From assembly GCA_016191845.1 (NCBI GenBank), contig JACPVF010000007.1, positions 620,001-684,000 of the forward strand: 64,000 bases of DNA, written 5' to 3'. The stretch comes from Chloroflexota bacterium. GTDB taxonomy: Bacteria > Chloroflexota > Anaerolineae > Anaerolineales > Villigracilaceae. Made by a program: the position numbers and the translations under genes. Below the pieces are notes generated by a model that made no database searches, had not been told where the DNA came from, and was given only the letters and a program-made list of their open reading frames with translations. Below are positions 18,320-31,427 of the stretch, piece by piece; position 1 is the first letter of the stretch, and every line of letters begins with the position of its first letter.

Positions 18320-18349
18320 TTTACTCGTTTAAGACCTTTATGATATACT
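18320..18349 (+). promoter_or_regulatory. Promoter of the nuo operon
   Basis: Extended -10 TGATATACT (TATACT at 18344-18349) with TTTACT (18320-18325) 18 bp upstream. The leader to nuoA would be about 36 nt and carries AAGAGGA before the ATG. Confidence 0.6.
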
Positions 18350-18391
18350 TCACCGAACTACGTGGTATTTTTCACGTTCAAAGAGGATTCC

Positions 18392-18748
18392 ATGCTGATT
18401 GAGTACATTGCCATAGCCGTTCTGTTGGTGCTATCCACTGCGGTGGCGCTGATCGCGGTGGGATTGGGGACGATCTTCGGTCCGCAAAAGAAATCAGAAG
18501 CAAAGTCCATGCCTTACGAGTCAGGCATGAGTCCGTACGGTGAGGGGACGCGGCGCATGCCCGTCCGCTTCTATTTAATCGCCGTGCTGTTCATCCTCTT
18601 CGACATCGAAGTGGTGTTCTTCCTGCCGTGGGCAGTGGTCTTCCGTCAGTTGACCTGGTTCGGGCTGGCGGAAATGGTCATTTTCATTACGATCTTACTG
18701 GTCGGTTACTTTTATGCGTGGAAGAAAGGAGCTCTTGAATGGGAGTAG
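18392..18748 (+). CDS. nuoA: NADH-quinone oxidoreductase subunit A
   Basis: 118-residue membrane subunit of complex I. Three hydrophobic helices are seen (residues 4-26, about 55-80 and 88-112). The conserved [13 protein letters not shown] loop and [12 protein letters not shown] segment near the quinone channel are present. The ATG at 18392 has AAGAGGA at good spacing, which favours it over a GTG ten codons upstream. It is the first gene of a complete nuoA-N operon and overlaps nuoB by 10 bp. Confidence 0.95.
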   Translation: MLIEYIAIAVLLVLSTAVALIAVGLGTIFGPQKKSEAKSMPYESGMSPYGEGTRRMPVRFYLIAVLFILFDIEVVFFLPWAVVFRQLTWFGLAEMVIFITILLVGYFYAWKKGALEWE

Positions 18749-19227
18749 AACAAAAACTCGGCAACATGGGCGTGGTGACGACCACGTTGGAAAGCGTCGT
18801 CAACTGGGGCCGCACCAACGCCATGTGGCCGATGCTCTTCGGCCTGGCCTGCTGCGCCATCGAGATGATGTCCGCCCAGTCCTCCAGTTATGACATGAGC
18901 CGCTTCGGCATGGAATTGATGCGCGCCAGCCCCCGTCAGTCGGACCTGATGATCGTGGCCGGGCGCGTTTCGCGCAAGATGGCCCCGGTGCTGCGCCGCC
19001 TGTACGACCAGATGCCCGAACCCAAGTGGGTGATCGCCATGGGCGACTGCGCCTCCTGCGGCGGCGTGTTCAACAACTACGCCATCCTGCAGGGTGTAGA
19101 CGAGGTCGTCCCGGTCGACGTGTATGTGGCGGGTTGTCCGCCCCGCCCCGAGGCCCTGATCCACGGGGTGATGACCCTGTACGAAAAGGTCAAGGCCGAC
19201 AAATTCGTGCCGACCCAGGATAAATAA
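18739..19227 (+). CDS. nuoB: NADH-quinone oxidoreductase subunit B
   Basis: 162 residues carrying the terminal [4Fe-4S] cluster N2 that passes electrons to quinone. The adjacent Cys pair is in [10 protein letters not shown], with [13 protein letters not shown] and [11 protein letters not shown] giving the other ligands. The start overlaps the end of nuoA. Confidence 0.96.
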   Translation: MGVEQKLGNMGVVTTTLESVVNWGRTNAMWPMLFGLACCAIEMMSAQSSSYDMSRFGMELMRASPRQSDLMIVAGRVSRKMAPVLRRLYDQMPEPKWVIAMGDCASCGGVFNNYAILQGVDEVVPVDVYVAGCPPRPEALIHGVMTLYEKVKADKFVPTQDK

Positions 19228-19236
19228 GAAGGCTCT

Positions 19237-19276
19237 GGCCGCCGTAGGGCGGCCTCCTGTACCGCAAAGGTGCAGG
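19237..19276 (+). other. Two small hairpins between nuoB and nuoC
   Basis: GGCCGCC (19237-19243) and GGCGGCC (19248-19254) form a tight hairpin with loop GTAG. It is followed by CTGTACC/GGTGCAG around GCAAA. No T-tract follows, so a processing or partial attenuation site is more likely than a terminator. The operon's other junctions overlap or are 25 bp or shorter (nuoM-nuoN 33 bp). Confidence 0.5.
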
Positions 19277-19289
19277 GAGCGGAGAAAGC

Positions 19290-19802
19290 ATGGAAGCAAA
19301 ACTTGAACCCATCGTAAAGACATTGCAGGCGAAGTTCGGCGGCTCGTTCGAGGAGTTCCGCGGCGAGGTGCATTACTTCATCCAGCCCGCACAGATCGTC
19401 GAAGCGCTGACCCTCCTGCGTGACCAACATCAGTTCGAACTGCTCTCGGCGCAGACGGCTGTGGATTACTGGCCGCAGACTTCGCCGAGATTTCACGTCA
19501 TCTACCAGTTGTCCTCGCTGGCGCAGAACATCACCCTCCAGTTGCGCGTCCCGGTGAACGGAGACAGCCCCACCGTCCCGACCGCCACGGGCGTGTTCGA
19601 CTCGGCCAATTGGCGCGAGCGCGAACTGCTCGACATGTTCGGCATCCAGTTCGAGGGCCATCCCGATCCGCGCCGCATCCTGATGCCCGAAGATTCTGAC
19701 GGACATCCGCTGCGCAAGGATTATCCGCTGGGCTACGAAGAGCCGCAGTTCACCTTCAACTTCGAAGATATCGACCTGCGCAAGCCGTACGCGAAGGAAT
19801 AG
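19290..19802 (+). CDS. nuoC: NADH-quinone oxidoreductase subunit C
   Basis: 170-residue peripheral-arm subunit. The family signature is seen in [22 protein letters not shown] (split over residues 109-130), followed by [19 protein letters not shown]. It is separate from nuoD, unlike the NuoCD fusion of enterobacteria. A GGAG-type site precedes the ATG. Confidence 0.95.
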   Translation: MEAKLEPIVKTLQAKFGGSFEEFRGEVHYFIQPAQIVEALTLLRDQHQFELLSAQTAVDYWPQTSPRFHVIYQLSSLAQNITLQLRVPVNGDSPTVPTATGVFDSANWRERELLDMFGIQFEGHPDPRRILMPEDSDGHPLRKDYPLGYEEPQFTFNFEDIDLRKPYAKE

Positions 19803-19804
19803 CC

Positions 19805-21034
19805 ATGTCCCAGTTACAAGAAGTTTCTGTCGACCAATACCGGCACCTCGTCTCGGAGCGCGCGCTCACGGGCGAGACCATGCTGCTGAACATGGGCCCC
19901 CAGCATCCGTCGACGCACGGGGTGCTGCGCCTGTTGCTCGAACTCGACGGCGAGACCGTTATCAGCTGCATCCCCGACATCGGGTTCCTGCACACGGGCG
20001 TCGAGAAGAACATGGAGGCCAAGACCTACCAGAAGGCCGAAGTGATGACCGACCGCCTCGACTACATGAACACGATGGGCAACAACCTGGCCTACGTGAT
20101 GGCGGTCGAAAAACTGGTGGACCTGGATGTGCCCGTGCGCGCCCAGGCCCTGCGAGTCATCCTGAGCGAGTTGCAGCGCATCGCCTCGCACCTGGTCTGG
20201 CTGGGCACCTCGGGCCTCGACCTGGCGGCCATGTCCATGTTCCTGTACTGTTTCCGCGAGCGCGAACAGATCCTCGACATCTTCGAACTGGTCTCGGGCC
20301 AGCGCATGATGACCACCTACTTCCGCCCCGGCGGCGTGTGGCGCGACGTGCCGGTCGAGTTCGAGAAGGCTGTGCGCGACTTTATCAAGATCTTCCCGCG
20401 CCGCATCGACGAATACGAGACCCTGCTGACGAAGAATCCGCTTTTCCTGGACCGCATGCTGGGCATCGGCAAACTGGAAGCGGCCACCGCCCTCTCTCAC
20501 AGCGTGACCGGTCCGATGCTGCGCGCCTCGGGCGTCAACTGGGACCTGCGCAAGGCCCGTCCGTACATGGGTTACGAACAGTATGACTTCAATGTGCCCG
20601 TGCACACTGAGGGCGATACCTACGCCCGCTACCTGGTGCGCGTGCAGGAATTGCGCGAGTCGCTCAAGATCGTCGAGCAGGCGCTGAACAAACTGCCGCT
20701 CGGCCCCGTCCGCTCGGACAACCGCAAGTTCGTCCCGCCGCCCCGCTCGGAGATCGGTACCAGCATGGAGGCGCTCATCCATCACTTCAAGTTGTGGACC
20801 GAGGGTTTCCCTGCACCGAAGGCATCCATTTACAGCGCGGTCGAATCACCGCGCGGCGAACTGGGCGTCTTCCTCGAAGGCGACGGCGGTCCCAAACCCT
20901 ATCGCGTGCACATGCGCACGCCCTCCTTCGACAACCTGTCCCCGATCTCCAAGATGGTCAAGGGACATCTCGTGGCGGACCTGGTGGCGATCCTCGCCTC
21001 CACCGACATTGTGCTCGGAGATATTGACCGATGA
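19805..21034 (+). CDS. nuoD: NADH-quinone oxidoreductase subunit D
   Basis: 409 residues, the 49-kDa quinone-site subunit related to hydrogenase large subunits. Seen motifs are MGPQHPSTHGVLRLLLELDG, PDIGFLHTGVEKNMEAKTY, SGQRMMTTYFRPGG and ESPRGELGVFLEGDGG. It begins 2 nt after nuoC and overlaps nuoE by ATGA. Confidence 0.96.
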   Translation: MSQLQEVSVDQYRHLVSERALTGETMLLNMGPQHPSTHGVLRLLLELDGETVISCIPDIGFLHTGVEKNMEAKTYQKAEVMTDRLDYMNTMGNNLAYVMAVEKLVDLDVPVRAQALRVILSELQRIASHLVWLGTSGLDLAAMSMFLYCFREREQILDIFELVSGQRMMTTYFRPGGVWRDVPVEFEKAVRDFIKIFPRRIDEYETLLTKNPLFLDRMLGIGKLEAATALSHSVTGPMLRASGVNWDLRKARPYMGYEQYDFNVPVHTEGDTYARYLVRVQELRESLKIVEQALNKLPLGPVRSDNRKFVPPPRSEIGTSMEALIHHFKLWTEGFPAPKASIYSAVESPRGELGVFLEGDGGPKPYRVHMRTPSFDNLSPISKMVKGHLVADLVAILASTDIVLGDIDR

Positions 21035-21537
21035 GTCTGGCGCAAAAATATCCCAATGAAGTAAATCAGATCATGGCAAAGTACCCGCCGGAGCATAAGC
21101 GCTCGGCGGTCATGCCGTTGTTGTACCTGGCCCAGCGCGAAGAGGGCTACGTCACCAAGGACGCGCTGAAGGACATCGCCCAGATGCTCGACATCACCGA
21201 GACGGACGTGGCCTCCATTGTGGGCTTCTACTCGCTGTATCACGACCACAAGGCGGGCAAGTACCGCATGCAAGTCTGCACCGACCTGCCCTGCGCCCTG
21301 CGCGGCGCGGACAAGTTCCTTGCGGACCTGTGCGGCAACCTCGGCATCCAGGTTGGTGAGACGACTGCCGATGGTTTGATCACGATCGAAGCGGTCACCT
21401 GCCTGGCGGCCTGTGACAAGGCGCCCATGTTCCAGACCCAGGGCCCTGACGGGATCAAGTATCACGAGAACATGACCGTGGACAAGACCCTGGAATTGAT
21501 CGAAGCGCTCAAGAGTGCGGGCAAGGAGGTCAAGTAA
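21031..21537 (+). CDS. nuoE: NADH-quinone oxidoreductase subunit E
   Basis: 168-residue thioredoxin-fold subunit with a [2Fe-2S] cluster. The four Cys ligands are in CTDLPCAL and CLAACDKAP. It helps NuoF pass electrons from NADH, and its presence argues for a true NADH-oxidising complex rather than a ferredoxin-linked 11-subunit form. It overlaps both neighbours by 1-4 bp. Confidence 0.95.
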   Translation: MSLAQKYPNEVNQIMAKYPPEHKRSAVMPLLYLAQREEGYVTKDALKDIAQMLDITETDVASIVGFYSLYHDHKAGKYRMQVCTDLPCALRGADKFLADLCGNLGIQVGETTADGLITIEAVTCLAACDKAPMFQTQGPDGIKYHENMTVDKTLELIEALKSAGKEVK

Positions 21538-22784
21538 TGGCACACGTCCTCCTGCGTCACCGCGACATCCCGAACCTCAACCAGCTGGATGTCTATCAAA
21601 AGAACGGCGGCTTCGAGGCCTTCCAGAAGGCCGTCACCGCCATGAAGCCCAACGAAGTCACCGATGTGGTCAAGGCCTCGGGCCTGCGTGGACGTGGCGG
21701 CGCAGGCTTCCCGACCGGCATGAAATGGTCCTTCATCGACAACAAGAACTGGCCGCATTACGTGGTGGCCAACGCCGATGAGTCCGAGCCGGGCACCTTC
21801 AAGGACCGCGAGATCATGGAGAGCAATCCCTTCCAGTTCCTTGAGGGACTCGCCCTTGCCTCGTACGCCGTCGGCGCGAACGCCGCCTACATCTATTTGC
21901 GTGGCGAGTTCTGGCAGGTGGCCGCCCTCCTCGACGAGAAGATCGCCGACATGGAAAAGGCCGGCCTGCTGGGCGAGAAACTCTTCGGCAGCGATTACTC
22001 GCTGAAGATCTACACCCACCTTGGCGCGGGCGCCTACATCTGCGGCGAGGAAACCGCCCTGCTCGAGTCCATTGAAGGCAAGCGCGGACAGCCGCGCATC
22101 CGCCCGCCGTTCCCGCCTGCCTATGGCCTGTACGGCAAGCCGACCATCGTCAACAACGTGGAGACCTTCACCAATGTGCCGCTCATCCTCGCCTATGGCG
22201 CGGAGTGGTACAAGTCGATGGGCACGCCCGACAGCGCCGGCGTCAAGATCTTCTCGCTCTCTGGCCGTGTCAAGAAGCCGGGCAACTACGAACTGCCCTT
22301 TGGCACGACCTTCCGCGAGCTGGTCTACAACTACGGCGGCGGCATCCTCGACGACCGCCCGGTCAAGGCCATCATGCCCGCGGGCGCGTCCTCCTCGTTG
22401 ATCGTGGTGGACGACAAGGCCCTCGACACGCCGATGGACTACGCCAGCGTGCGCACCCTCGGTGCGGACCTCGGCTCGGCTTCGGTGATCGTGATCGACG
22501 ACACCGTCTCCATCGACTGGGTCATCAACAAGACCATCCATTTCTTCAAGCACGAGTCGTGCGGGAAATGCACCCCCTGCCGCGAAGGCAACCACTGGAT
22601 GCTGCACCTGACCGAACGCATCCACTCGGGCGAAGGCTCGCAAAACGATGTGAGCCTGTTGCTCAACGTGGCCAAGCAGATGCAGGGCAAGTGTCTGTGC
22701 GCGCTGGGCGAGTTCGCCACCATGGCGGTGGTGACCGGCATCGAACGCTTCCCGCAGGACTTTCAAAAAGCGGTGAAGGCTTAA
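21537..22784 (+). CDS. nuoF: NADH-quinone oxidoreductase subunit F
   Basis: 415 residues; holds the NADH and FMN sites and cluster N3. The FMN/NADH glycine loop is GLRGRGGAGFPTGMKW (about 58-73), followed by NADESEPGTFKDR and YICGEETALLESIEG. The [4Fe-4S] ligands are in ESCGKCTPCREG, with a fourth Cys in GKCLCALGEFA. Its ATG overlaps the nuoE TAA. Confidence 0.96.
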   Translation: MAHVLLRHRDIPNLNQLDVYQKNGGFEAFQKAVTAMKPNEVTDVVKASGLRGRGGAGFPTGMKWSFIDNKNWPHYVVANADESEPGTFKDREIMESNPFQFLEGLALASYAVGANAAYIYLRGEFWQVAALLDEKIADMEKAGLLGEKLFGSDYSLKIYTHLGAGAYICGEETALLESIEGKRGQPRIRPPFPPAYGLYGKPTIVNNVETFTNVPLILAYGAEWYKSMGTPDSAGVKIFSLSGRVKKPGNYELPFGTTFRELVYNYGGGILDDRPVKAIMPAGASSSLIVVDDKALDTPMDYASVRTLGADLGSASVIVIDDTVSIDWVINKTIHFFKHESCGKCTPCREGNHWMLHLTERIHSGEGSQNDVSLLLNVAKQMQGKCLCALGEFATMAVVTGIERFPQDFQKAVKA

Positions 22785-22794
22785 CGGAGTCCGC

Positions 22795-25254
22795 ATGACG
22801 AAACAGCTAACACTCACAATCGACGGGGTCCAGGTCACGGTCCCCGAAGGGACGCTCGTAGTGGATGCCGCCAAGATGGCGGGCATCGACATCCCTGTCT
22901 TCTGCTACCACCCGAAGATGGAACCGGCCGGCAACTGCCGCATGTGCCTGGTGGAAGTTGGACGCCCGGTCATCGACCGCGCCACCGGCCAGGCCGTGAT
23001 GGAAAACGGCCAGCCCAAGATCCAGTTCATGCCCAAGCTCGAGACGGCCTGCACCAACACCGTGTCCGAAGGCATGGTCGTGCTGACGCAGACCGAGAAG
23101 GTCACAGAGGGCCGCAAGGGCACGCTCGAATTCCTGCTGACCTCGCATCCGCTGGACTGCCCGATCTGCGACAAGGGCGGCGAATGCCCGCTCCAGAACC
23201 TGACGGTGGAACACGGCCCAGGCAAGAGCCGCTTCCTCTATGATGAGAAGCAGCACCTGGCCAAGCACGTTCCGCTGGGCGAACTGATCTGGCTGGACCG
23301 CGAGCGCTGCATCCAGTGCGCGCGCTGCATCCGCTTCCAGGACGAGATCGTGGGCGAGGCCGTGCTTGGTTTCGAAGCGCGCGGCCGCATGACCCAGATC
23401 ATCTCCCTCTCGGAACCCGGGTTCGACTCCGTCTTCTCGGGCAATACCAGCGACATCTGCCCTGTCGGCGCGCTGACCACCGCGGACTTCCGCTTCGGCG
23501 CGCGTCCGTGGGAGCTCAAGGCCTCGGCCTCGATCTGCTCGCAGTGCCCGGTCGGATGCAATACCACCTTCAACACCCGCCGTGAAGCCAAGGCAGGCGG
23601 CGAGATCGTCATCAAGCGCGTCATGCCGCGCCAGAACGAGGAAGTCAACGAGATCTGGATGTGCGACAAGGGCCGCTTCGCCTATCACTATGCGGAGAGC
23701 GCCCAGCGCCTGGTCAAGCCGACCGTCCGCCAGGCGAAAGCCTCATGGACCGACGCCTTCGACCTGGTGACCCAAACCTTCGAAGCCTCCAAGTCGGACG
23801 TGGTGGTGCTGGCCTCGGGCCGCCTCTCCAACGAAGACCTGTTCAATCTCAAATCCCTGGCCGATGGCCTGGGCGGCAAGTCGATCCTCTACACCGACAT
23901 GGGCGGCGGCAACCTGACCGCACAGGTCGGCGTGGGACAGGGCACGGACCTGGGCAAACTCGGCAAGGGCGACACGATCCTGGTGGTGGCCTCGGACTTG
24001 TACGAGGAAGCACCCGTCTGGTACCTGCGCGTCAAGCAGGCTGCCGACCGCGGCGCGACCCTGATCGTGGCCAACTCCCGCCACACCAAGCTCGAACGCT
24101 TCGCCAGGTACGCCATCCGCTATGCCAACGGCGACGAGGTCAAGACCGTGGCCGACCTGCAGGGCGACAGCAAGATCGCGCAGGAATTTGCGAACGCACA
24201 GAACGCGGTCGTCTTCTTCGGAAGCGACGGCCTGGGCCTGAACGGTTCCGCCAACCTGGCGGCGGCCTGCGCCAAGCTCCTCCAGGATACCAAGCATGTC
24301 GGCAAGGCCAACAACGGCCTGATCGGCGTGTGGCAGCGCGCCAACGACCAGGGCGCCTGGGAGATGGGTTTCCGCCCCGAAGCGGACCTGGCTTCCGCGT
24401 TCAAGAATAAGATCGTGTACATCGTCGGCGCGGACCCCGCGGGCGACGACCCCGCGCTGGCGCTGGCCCTCAAGGGTGCGCGCTTCATTGTGGTGCAGGA
24501 CATCCTCGAAACGCTCACCACCCACATGGCCGATGTGGTGCTGCCCGCGCAGGCTTACACCGAGCGCGAAGGCACCTACACCTCGGGCGAACGACGCGTG
24601 CAGCGCTTTTACGCTGCGGTGCCCGTACATGGCGAGGCCAAAGCGGATTTTGCCATCGCAGGCGAGATCGGCCGCCGCCTGGGCCTCAACACCGAAAATG
24701 GCTCGGCCATGGTCACCTTCGACCGTCTGGCCGCCTCCGTGAAGGATTTTGCGGGCCTCGATACAAACAAGCTGGCCGAGGTCAAGCCGCAGTGGCCCAT
24801 TGTCGGGCGCGGCGACCTGTATTACGGCGGCACGACCTACGAGAACAAGCAGGGGCTGGGAGTCCAGCTCTCGACGGCGGCGGAACGCGGCGAAGCGGTC
24901 AGCCTGCCCGAGGTCCGTGCTGAATCTGCGCTGCGACCCAGGGAAGATCAACTGCTGGCGGTCCCCGTCACGAAGTTGTACGACCGCGGTCAGACCGTGG
25001 CTTCGACGGAACTGCTGACGCAGCGCATCGGCGAACCGACCGTCAGCCTGCACCCTGAAACGGCCAAACGCCTGGGCGTGGCAGCGGGCGGACGCGTGTC
25101 GCTGGCCTTCAACGGCCTGAGCGCGGAAGCGCTCGTGAAGATTGACGATACCATTTCGGCGGGCGTGGTGCTGGTCCCGCGCAGCATGGGGCTGGCAGTG
25201 CGCGAGCCCGTGTCTGTGCAGGTGCTGGGCCTGGCCGAAGCGAAGGTGAGTTGA
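22795..25254 (+). CDS. nuoG: NADH-quinone oxidoreductase subunit G
   Basis: 819 residues. The N-terminal [2Fe-2S] ferredoxin domain (CYHPKMEPAGNCRMCLVEV) is followed by the His-Cys3 cluster region (CPICDKGGECPLQN), two [4Fe-4S] motifs (CIQCARCIRFQDE, CPVGAL) and a molybdopterin-oxidoreductase-fold domain. CSQCPVGCNTTF and MCDKGRF, at its start, could hold the extra N7-type cluster. The C-terminal ~100 residues match the Mo-dinucleotide-binding fold. An electron wire of the peripheral arm. Confidence 0.95.
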   Translation: MTKQLTLTIDGVQVTVPEGTLVVDAAKMAGIDIPVFCYHPKMEPAGNCRMCLVEVGRPVIDRATGQAVMENGQPKIQFMPKLETACTNTVSEGMVVLTQTEKVTEGRKGTLEFLLTSHPLDCPICDKGGECPLQNLTVEHGPGKSRFLYDEKQHLAKHVPLGELIWLDRERCIQCARCIRFQDEIVGEAVLGFEARGRMTQIISLSEPGFDSVFSGNTSDICPVGALTTADFRFGARPWELKASASICSQCPVGCNTTFNTRREAKAGGEIVIKRVMPRQNEEVNEIWMCDKGRFAYHYAESAQRLVKPTVRQAKASWTDAFDLVTQTFEASKSDVVVLASGRLSNEDLFNLKSLADGLGGKSILYTDMGGGNLTAQVGVGQGTDLGKLGKGDTILVVASDLYEEAPVWYLRVKQAADRGATLIVANSRHTKLERFARYAIRYANGDEVKTVADLQGDSKIAQEFANAQNAVVFFGSDGLGLNGSANLAAACAKLLQDTKHVGKANNGLIGVWQRANDQGAWEMGFRPEADLASAFKNKIVYIVGADPAGDDPALALALKGARFIVVQDILETLTTHMADVVLPAQAYTEREGTYTSGERRVQRFYAAVPVHGEAKADFAIAGEIGRRLGLNTENGSAMVTFDRLAASVKDFAGLDTNKLAEVKPQWPIVGRGDLYYGGTTYENKQGLGVQLSTAAERGEAVSLPEVRAESALRPREDQLLAVPVTKLYDRGQTVASTELLTQRIGEPTVSLHPETAKRLGVAAGGRVSLAFNGLSAEALVKIDDTISAGVVLVPRSMGLAVREPVSVQVLGLAEAKVS

Positions 25255-25255
25255 T

Positions 25256-26425
25256 ATGGACTGGACGATCTGGGTTGAATGGCTGATCAAATCGCTGTTC
25301 GTGGTCTTCGCCCTGCTGACGGGCTTTGCCTACCTGACGCTGTATGAGCGCCGCGCGCTGGCGAAGATCCAGGTGCGCATCGGCCCGAACCGCGCCGGCT
25401 GGCAGGGACTCTTGCAGCCTGTGGCGGACGCGGTCAAGTTGATCTTCAAGGAAGAGTTGACTCCCGCCAAGGCGGACAAGCTGGTCTTCTTCTGGGCGCC
25501 GATCATCACAATGGTGCCGTCCATCGTGATCGCGGCGGTCATCCCGTTCGGGCCGACGACCACGCTCTTCGGGCGGACGATCGTCTTCTCGGTGGCGAAC
25601 ATCAACGTAGGCGTGTTGTTCCTGATGGCGGTGGCGTCCATCGCGGTGTATGGCATCGTGCTGGCGGGCTGGTCCTCGAACAACAAGTACGCCATGCTGG
25701 GCGGCCTGCGTTCCTCGGCACAGATGATCTCGTACGAACTCTCACTGGGCCTGGGCTTCGTGACCGCCATCCTGCTGGGCAACTCGATGAACCTGCATGA
25801 CATCGTGGATGCGCAAAGGAATGTGTGGTTCGCGGTGGTCCAGCCGGTCGGCGCGTTGATCTTCATGATCGTGACGCTGGCCGAGGTCAACCGCGCGCCG
25901 TTCGACATGCCCGAAGCCGAGCAGGAATTGACGGCGGGCTATCACTCCGAATACTCGGGCATGAAGTTTGCGTTGTTCTTCATGGCCGAATACCAGAAGA
26001 TGATCGCCATCAGCATGATCGCGGCCACGCTGTTCTTCGGCGGCTACCGCGAGTTCTGGTTCCTGAAGGACACCTTCCTGAGCGTGGATGCGATCTGGAA
26101 CATTGGTCCATGGCAGTTCCAAGCCTGGTTCCTTGGCCCGATCTACATGCTTTTGAAAGTGGTTGTCCTGTTGTTCTTCATGATCTGGATCCGCGCCACC
26201 TGGCCGCGCATCCGCTATGACCGCCTGATGTCCTTCGGCTGGAAGGTGCTGCTGCCGCTTTCGCTGGCGGTGGTGTTCATCTCGGCGGTGGGTGTGTTGG
26301 TGGCCCAGCAATTCGACAATAATTGGTATCTGGCCATCATTCCGATATTCTCGTCTGTGGCGGGCCTGGTCGCTGTGGGCTTTGTGGATCAGGCGTTGAG
26401 GAGAAAGAGCTATGCGAGTCATTGA
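25256..26425 (+). CDS. nuoH: NADH-quinone oxidoreductase subunit H
   Basis: 389-residue membrane subunit with about nine helices that forms the quinone tunnel with NuoB and NuoD. Characteristic loops are [34 protein letters not shown] and [20 protein letters not shown]. It starts 1 nt after nuoG and overlaps nuoI by 14 bp. Confidence 0.96.
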   Translation: MDWTIWVEWLIKSLFVVFALLTGFAYLTLYERRALAKIQVRIGPNRAGWQGLLQPVADAVKLIFKEELTPAKADKLVFFWAPIITMVPSIVIAAVIPFGPTTTLFGRTIVFSVANINVGVLFLMAVASIAVYGIVLAGWSSNNKYAMLGGLRSSAQMISYELSLGLGFVTAILLGNSMNLHDIVDAQRNVWFAVVQPVGALIFMIVTLAEVNRAPFDMPEAEQELTAGYHSEYSGMKFALFFMAEYQKMIAISMIAATLFFGGYREFWFLKDTFLSVDAIWNIGPWQFQAWFLGPIYMLLKVVVLLFFMIWIRATWPRIRYDRLMSFGWKVLLPLSLAVVFISAVGVLVAQQFDNNWYLAIIPIFSSVAGLVAVGFVDQALRRKSYASH

Positions 26426-26930
26426 GCCTGTTTGGGAACTCGGCCGCGGGTTGGCGCGCACCTTTGCGTCGCTGTTCGAGAAACCCGTCACGGTGCAATA
26501 TCCCGAGGAGAAGCGGGAAGTCCGTCCGCGCTTCCGCGGTCGTCACGTGCTGAAGCGCTACGAGAACGGCCTGGAGAAGTGCATCGGCTGTTCGTTGTGC
26601 GCGGCGGCCTGCCCCGCGGACGCGATCTTCGTGGAAGCCTCCGAAAACACGGACGAGAATCGCTTCTCGCCCGGCGAGCGCTATGCCTCCACCTACGAGA
26701 TCAACATGCTGCGCTGCATCTACTGCGGCTTCTGTGAGGATGCCTGTCCGACCGAGGCCATCGTCCTGGGCGACAACTACGAACTGTCCTTCACCGACCG
26801 CCGACAGGCGATCTATCCCAAGGAAATGCTGCTCGAACCCGTGCCTGATGCCGCCATGACCACGCCCCGCAAGGTGGAACCCGGCGTGTACCAGCGCTCG
26901 GTGCCCGAGATGAAAGATCCACAGGATTAG
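26412..26930 (+). CDS. nuoI: NADH-quinone oxidoreductase subunit I
   Basis: 172-residue ferredoxin-like subunit with two [4Fe-4S] clusters, [16 protein letters not shown] and [16 protein letters not shown]. It links NuoG to NuoB. The C-terminal ~45 residues are a Pro-rich tail. An alternative start would shorten the overlap with nuoH. Confidence 0.95.
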   Translation: MRVIEPVWELGRGLARTFASLFEKPVTVQYPEEKREVRPRFRGRHVLKRYENGLEKCIGCSLCAAACPADAIFVEASENTDENRFSPGERYASTYEINMLRCIYCGFCEDACPTEAIVLGDNYELSFTDRRQAIYPKEMLLEPVPDAAMTTPRKVEPGVYQRSVPEMKDPQD

Positions 26931-26933
26931 TCC

Positions 26934-27452
<519 letters not shown>

Positions 27453-27457
27453 ACATA

Positions 27458-27760
27458 ATGGTCGATATTAGTTATTACATCCTGCTTTCGGCGGTGCTGT
27501 TCACCATCGGCGCGGTCGGAGTGCTGGTCCGCCGCAACCCGCTGATCATCTTCATGTCGGTCGAGTTGATGTTGAACGCGGCCAACCTGGCCTTTGTCTC
27601 GTTCGCCAGCATGCACGGCAGCCTGGACGGCCAGATCTTCGTCTTCTTCGTGATGACGGTGGCCGCCGCGGAAGTGGCCGTGGGCCTGGCGCTGATCGTG
27701 CAGATCTTCAAGAGCCGCCACAGCATCAACGTGGACGAAATGAACAGCCTGAAGGGATAA
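27458..27760 (+). CDS. nuoK: NADH-quinone oxidoreductase subunit K
   Basis: 100-residue, three-helix subunit. The conserved [17 protein letters not shown] and [19 protein letters not shown] carry the buried Glu residues of the proton path. Confidence 0.95.
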   Translation: MVDISYYILLSAVLFTIGAVGVLVRRNPLIIFMSVELMLNAANLAFVSFASMHGSLDGQIFVFFVMTVAAAEVAVGLALIVQIFKSRHSINVDEMNSLKG

Positions 27761-27763
27761 CGC

Positions 27764-29866
<2,103 letters not shown>

Positions 29867-29888
29867 CTCGTAGAAACGAGGAACGGAC

Positions 29889-31394
29889 ATGGAATTTCTT
29901 TCACAACCTCTTACCCTCCTGACCTTCTTCCCGCTGCTGGGCGTGCTGGCGCTGGCCTTCATCCCCGGCGAGCGGAAGAATCTCCTGCGCTGGACGGCGC
30001 TGGTCACCACGCTGGTGACCTTCGGCCTGTCGCTGTGGGTGCTCTCGCAGTTCAAGTCGGAGAATCCCGCTTTGCAACTGGTTGCCCAATACAACTGGAT
30101 CACCGTCGCGGGCTGGAACATCCAGTACCACCTGGGCGTGGACGGCCTCTCGATCCTGCTCGTGCTGCTGACGGCCTTCCTGACCCCCATCTCCATCCTG
30201 TCCACCTGGACGGCGGTGGAGGAGCGCGTGAAGGACTTCATGATGTTCTTCCTGCTGCTCGAAGTGGGCATGATGGGCGTGTTCCTCGCGCAGGACCTGT
30301 TCCTGTTCTACATCTTCTGGGAATTCACCCTGGTCCCGATGTACTTCCTGATCGGCATCTGGGGCGGCCCGCGCCGCATCTACGCCGCGGTGAAGTTCTT
30401 CCTGTACACGATGGCGGGCTCCATCCTGATGCTGCTGGCCATCCTGTGGCTGGGCATCAATGTTGGGACTTTCTCGGTCCCTGACATGATTGGCAAAGTC
30501 CCGCCCGGGGTGCAGATTTTGCTGTTCCTGGCCTTCACGGCCGCCTTCGCCATCAAGGTGCCGATGTGGCCGCTGCACTCGTGGCTGCCCGATGCCCACG
30601 TGGAAGCGCCCACCGCTGGCTCCGTCATCCTGGCGGGCGTGCTGCTGAAGATGGGTACCTACGGTTTCCTGCGCTTCAACATTCCGCTCTTCCCGCAGGC
30701 GTCGGTCCAACTGGCTCCCTGGCTGGCGCTCTTCGCCACCATCGGCATCATCTACGGTGCGGCGGTTTCCTACGCCCAGTCCGACGTCAAGAAATTGGTG
30801 GCTTATTCGTCCGTTTCCCACCTCGGTTTCGTGATGCTGGGCATGTTCGCGCTCAACGAGCAGGGCATCGAAGGCGCCATCCTGCAGATGATCAACCACG
30901 GTCTCAGCACCGGCGCGTTGTTCCTCCTGATCGGTATGATCTACGAACAGACTCACACGCGCGAGATCAAAGTTTACGGCGGCCTGTGGAAGATCACCCC
31001 GATCTTCGGCACCATCATGTTGATCGCCTCGCTCTCCTCGATGGGCCTGCCTGGCCTGAACGGCTTTGTCGGCGAGTTCACCATCCTGCTGGGCGCATTC
31101 GGCTCGCAGGCCATCGGCAGCCCGTGGTACGCAGGTATCTCGGCGGCGGGCGTCATCATGGCGGCCGTCTACATCCTGTACATGTTCCAGAAGATGTTCC
31201 TCGGCCCGACCGGCTCCATCGTCGAAGAGGTCAAGCATCACGGTCATGCCCTGCGCGACCTGAACTGGCGCGAGATCCTGACCGTCCTGCCGCTGCTCAT
31301 CTTCATCTTCTGGATCGGCCTGTACCCCAAGCCCTTCTTCGACCTGATGGCGCCCACCGTGAAAGCCCTCGTGGCCGCCCTGCCCCTGCCGTAG
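29889..31394 (+). CDS. nuoM: NADH-quinone oxidoreductase subunit M
   Basis: 501-residue antiporter-like proton pump. Seen motifs are FYIFWEFTLVPMYFLIGIWG, KVPMWPLHSWLPDAHVEAPT, VILAGVLLKMGTYG and VAYSSVSHLGFVMLG. A GAGGAA site precedes the ATG, and the nuoL-nuoM gap is 22 bp. Confidence 0.96.
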   Translation: MEFLSQPLTLLTFFPLLGVLALAFIPGERKNLLRWTALVTTLVTFGLSLWVLSQFKSENPALQLVAQYNWITVAGWNIQYHLGVDGLSILLVLLTAFLTPISILSTWTAVEERVKDFMMFFLLLEVGMMGVFLAQDLFLFYIFWEFTLVPMYFLIGIWGGPRRIYAAVKFFLYTMAGSILMLLAILWLGINVGTFSVPDMIGKVPPGVQILLFLAFTAAFAIKVPMWPLHSWLPDAHVEAPTAGSVILAGVLLKMGTYGFLRFNIPLFPQASVQLAPWLALFATIGIIYGAAVSYAQSDVKKLVAYSSVSHLGFVMLGMFALNEQGIEGAILQMINHGLSTGALFLLIGMIYEQTHTREIKVYGGLWKITPIFGTIMLIASLSSMGLPGLNGFVGEFTILLGAFGSQAIGSPWYAGISAAGVIMAAVYILYMFQKMFLGPTGSIVEEVKHHGHALRDLNWREILTVLPLLIFIFWIGLYPKPFFDLMAPTVKALVAALPLP

Positions 31395-31427
31395 CATGGA
31401 CGTCCATGCCCGCTCTTGGAGCGTCTA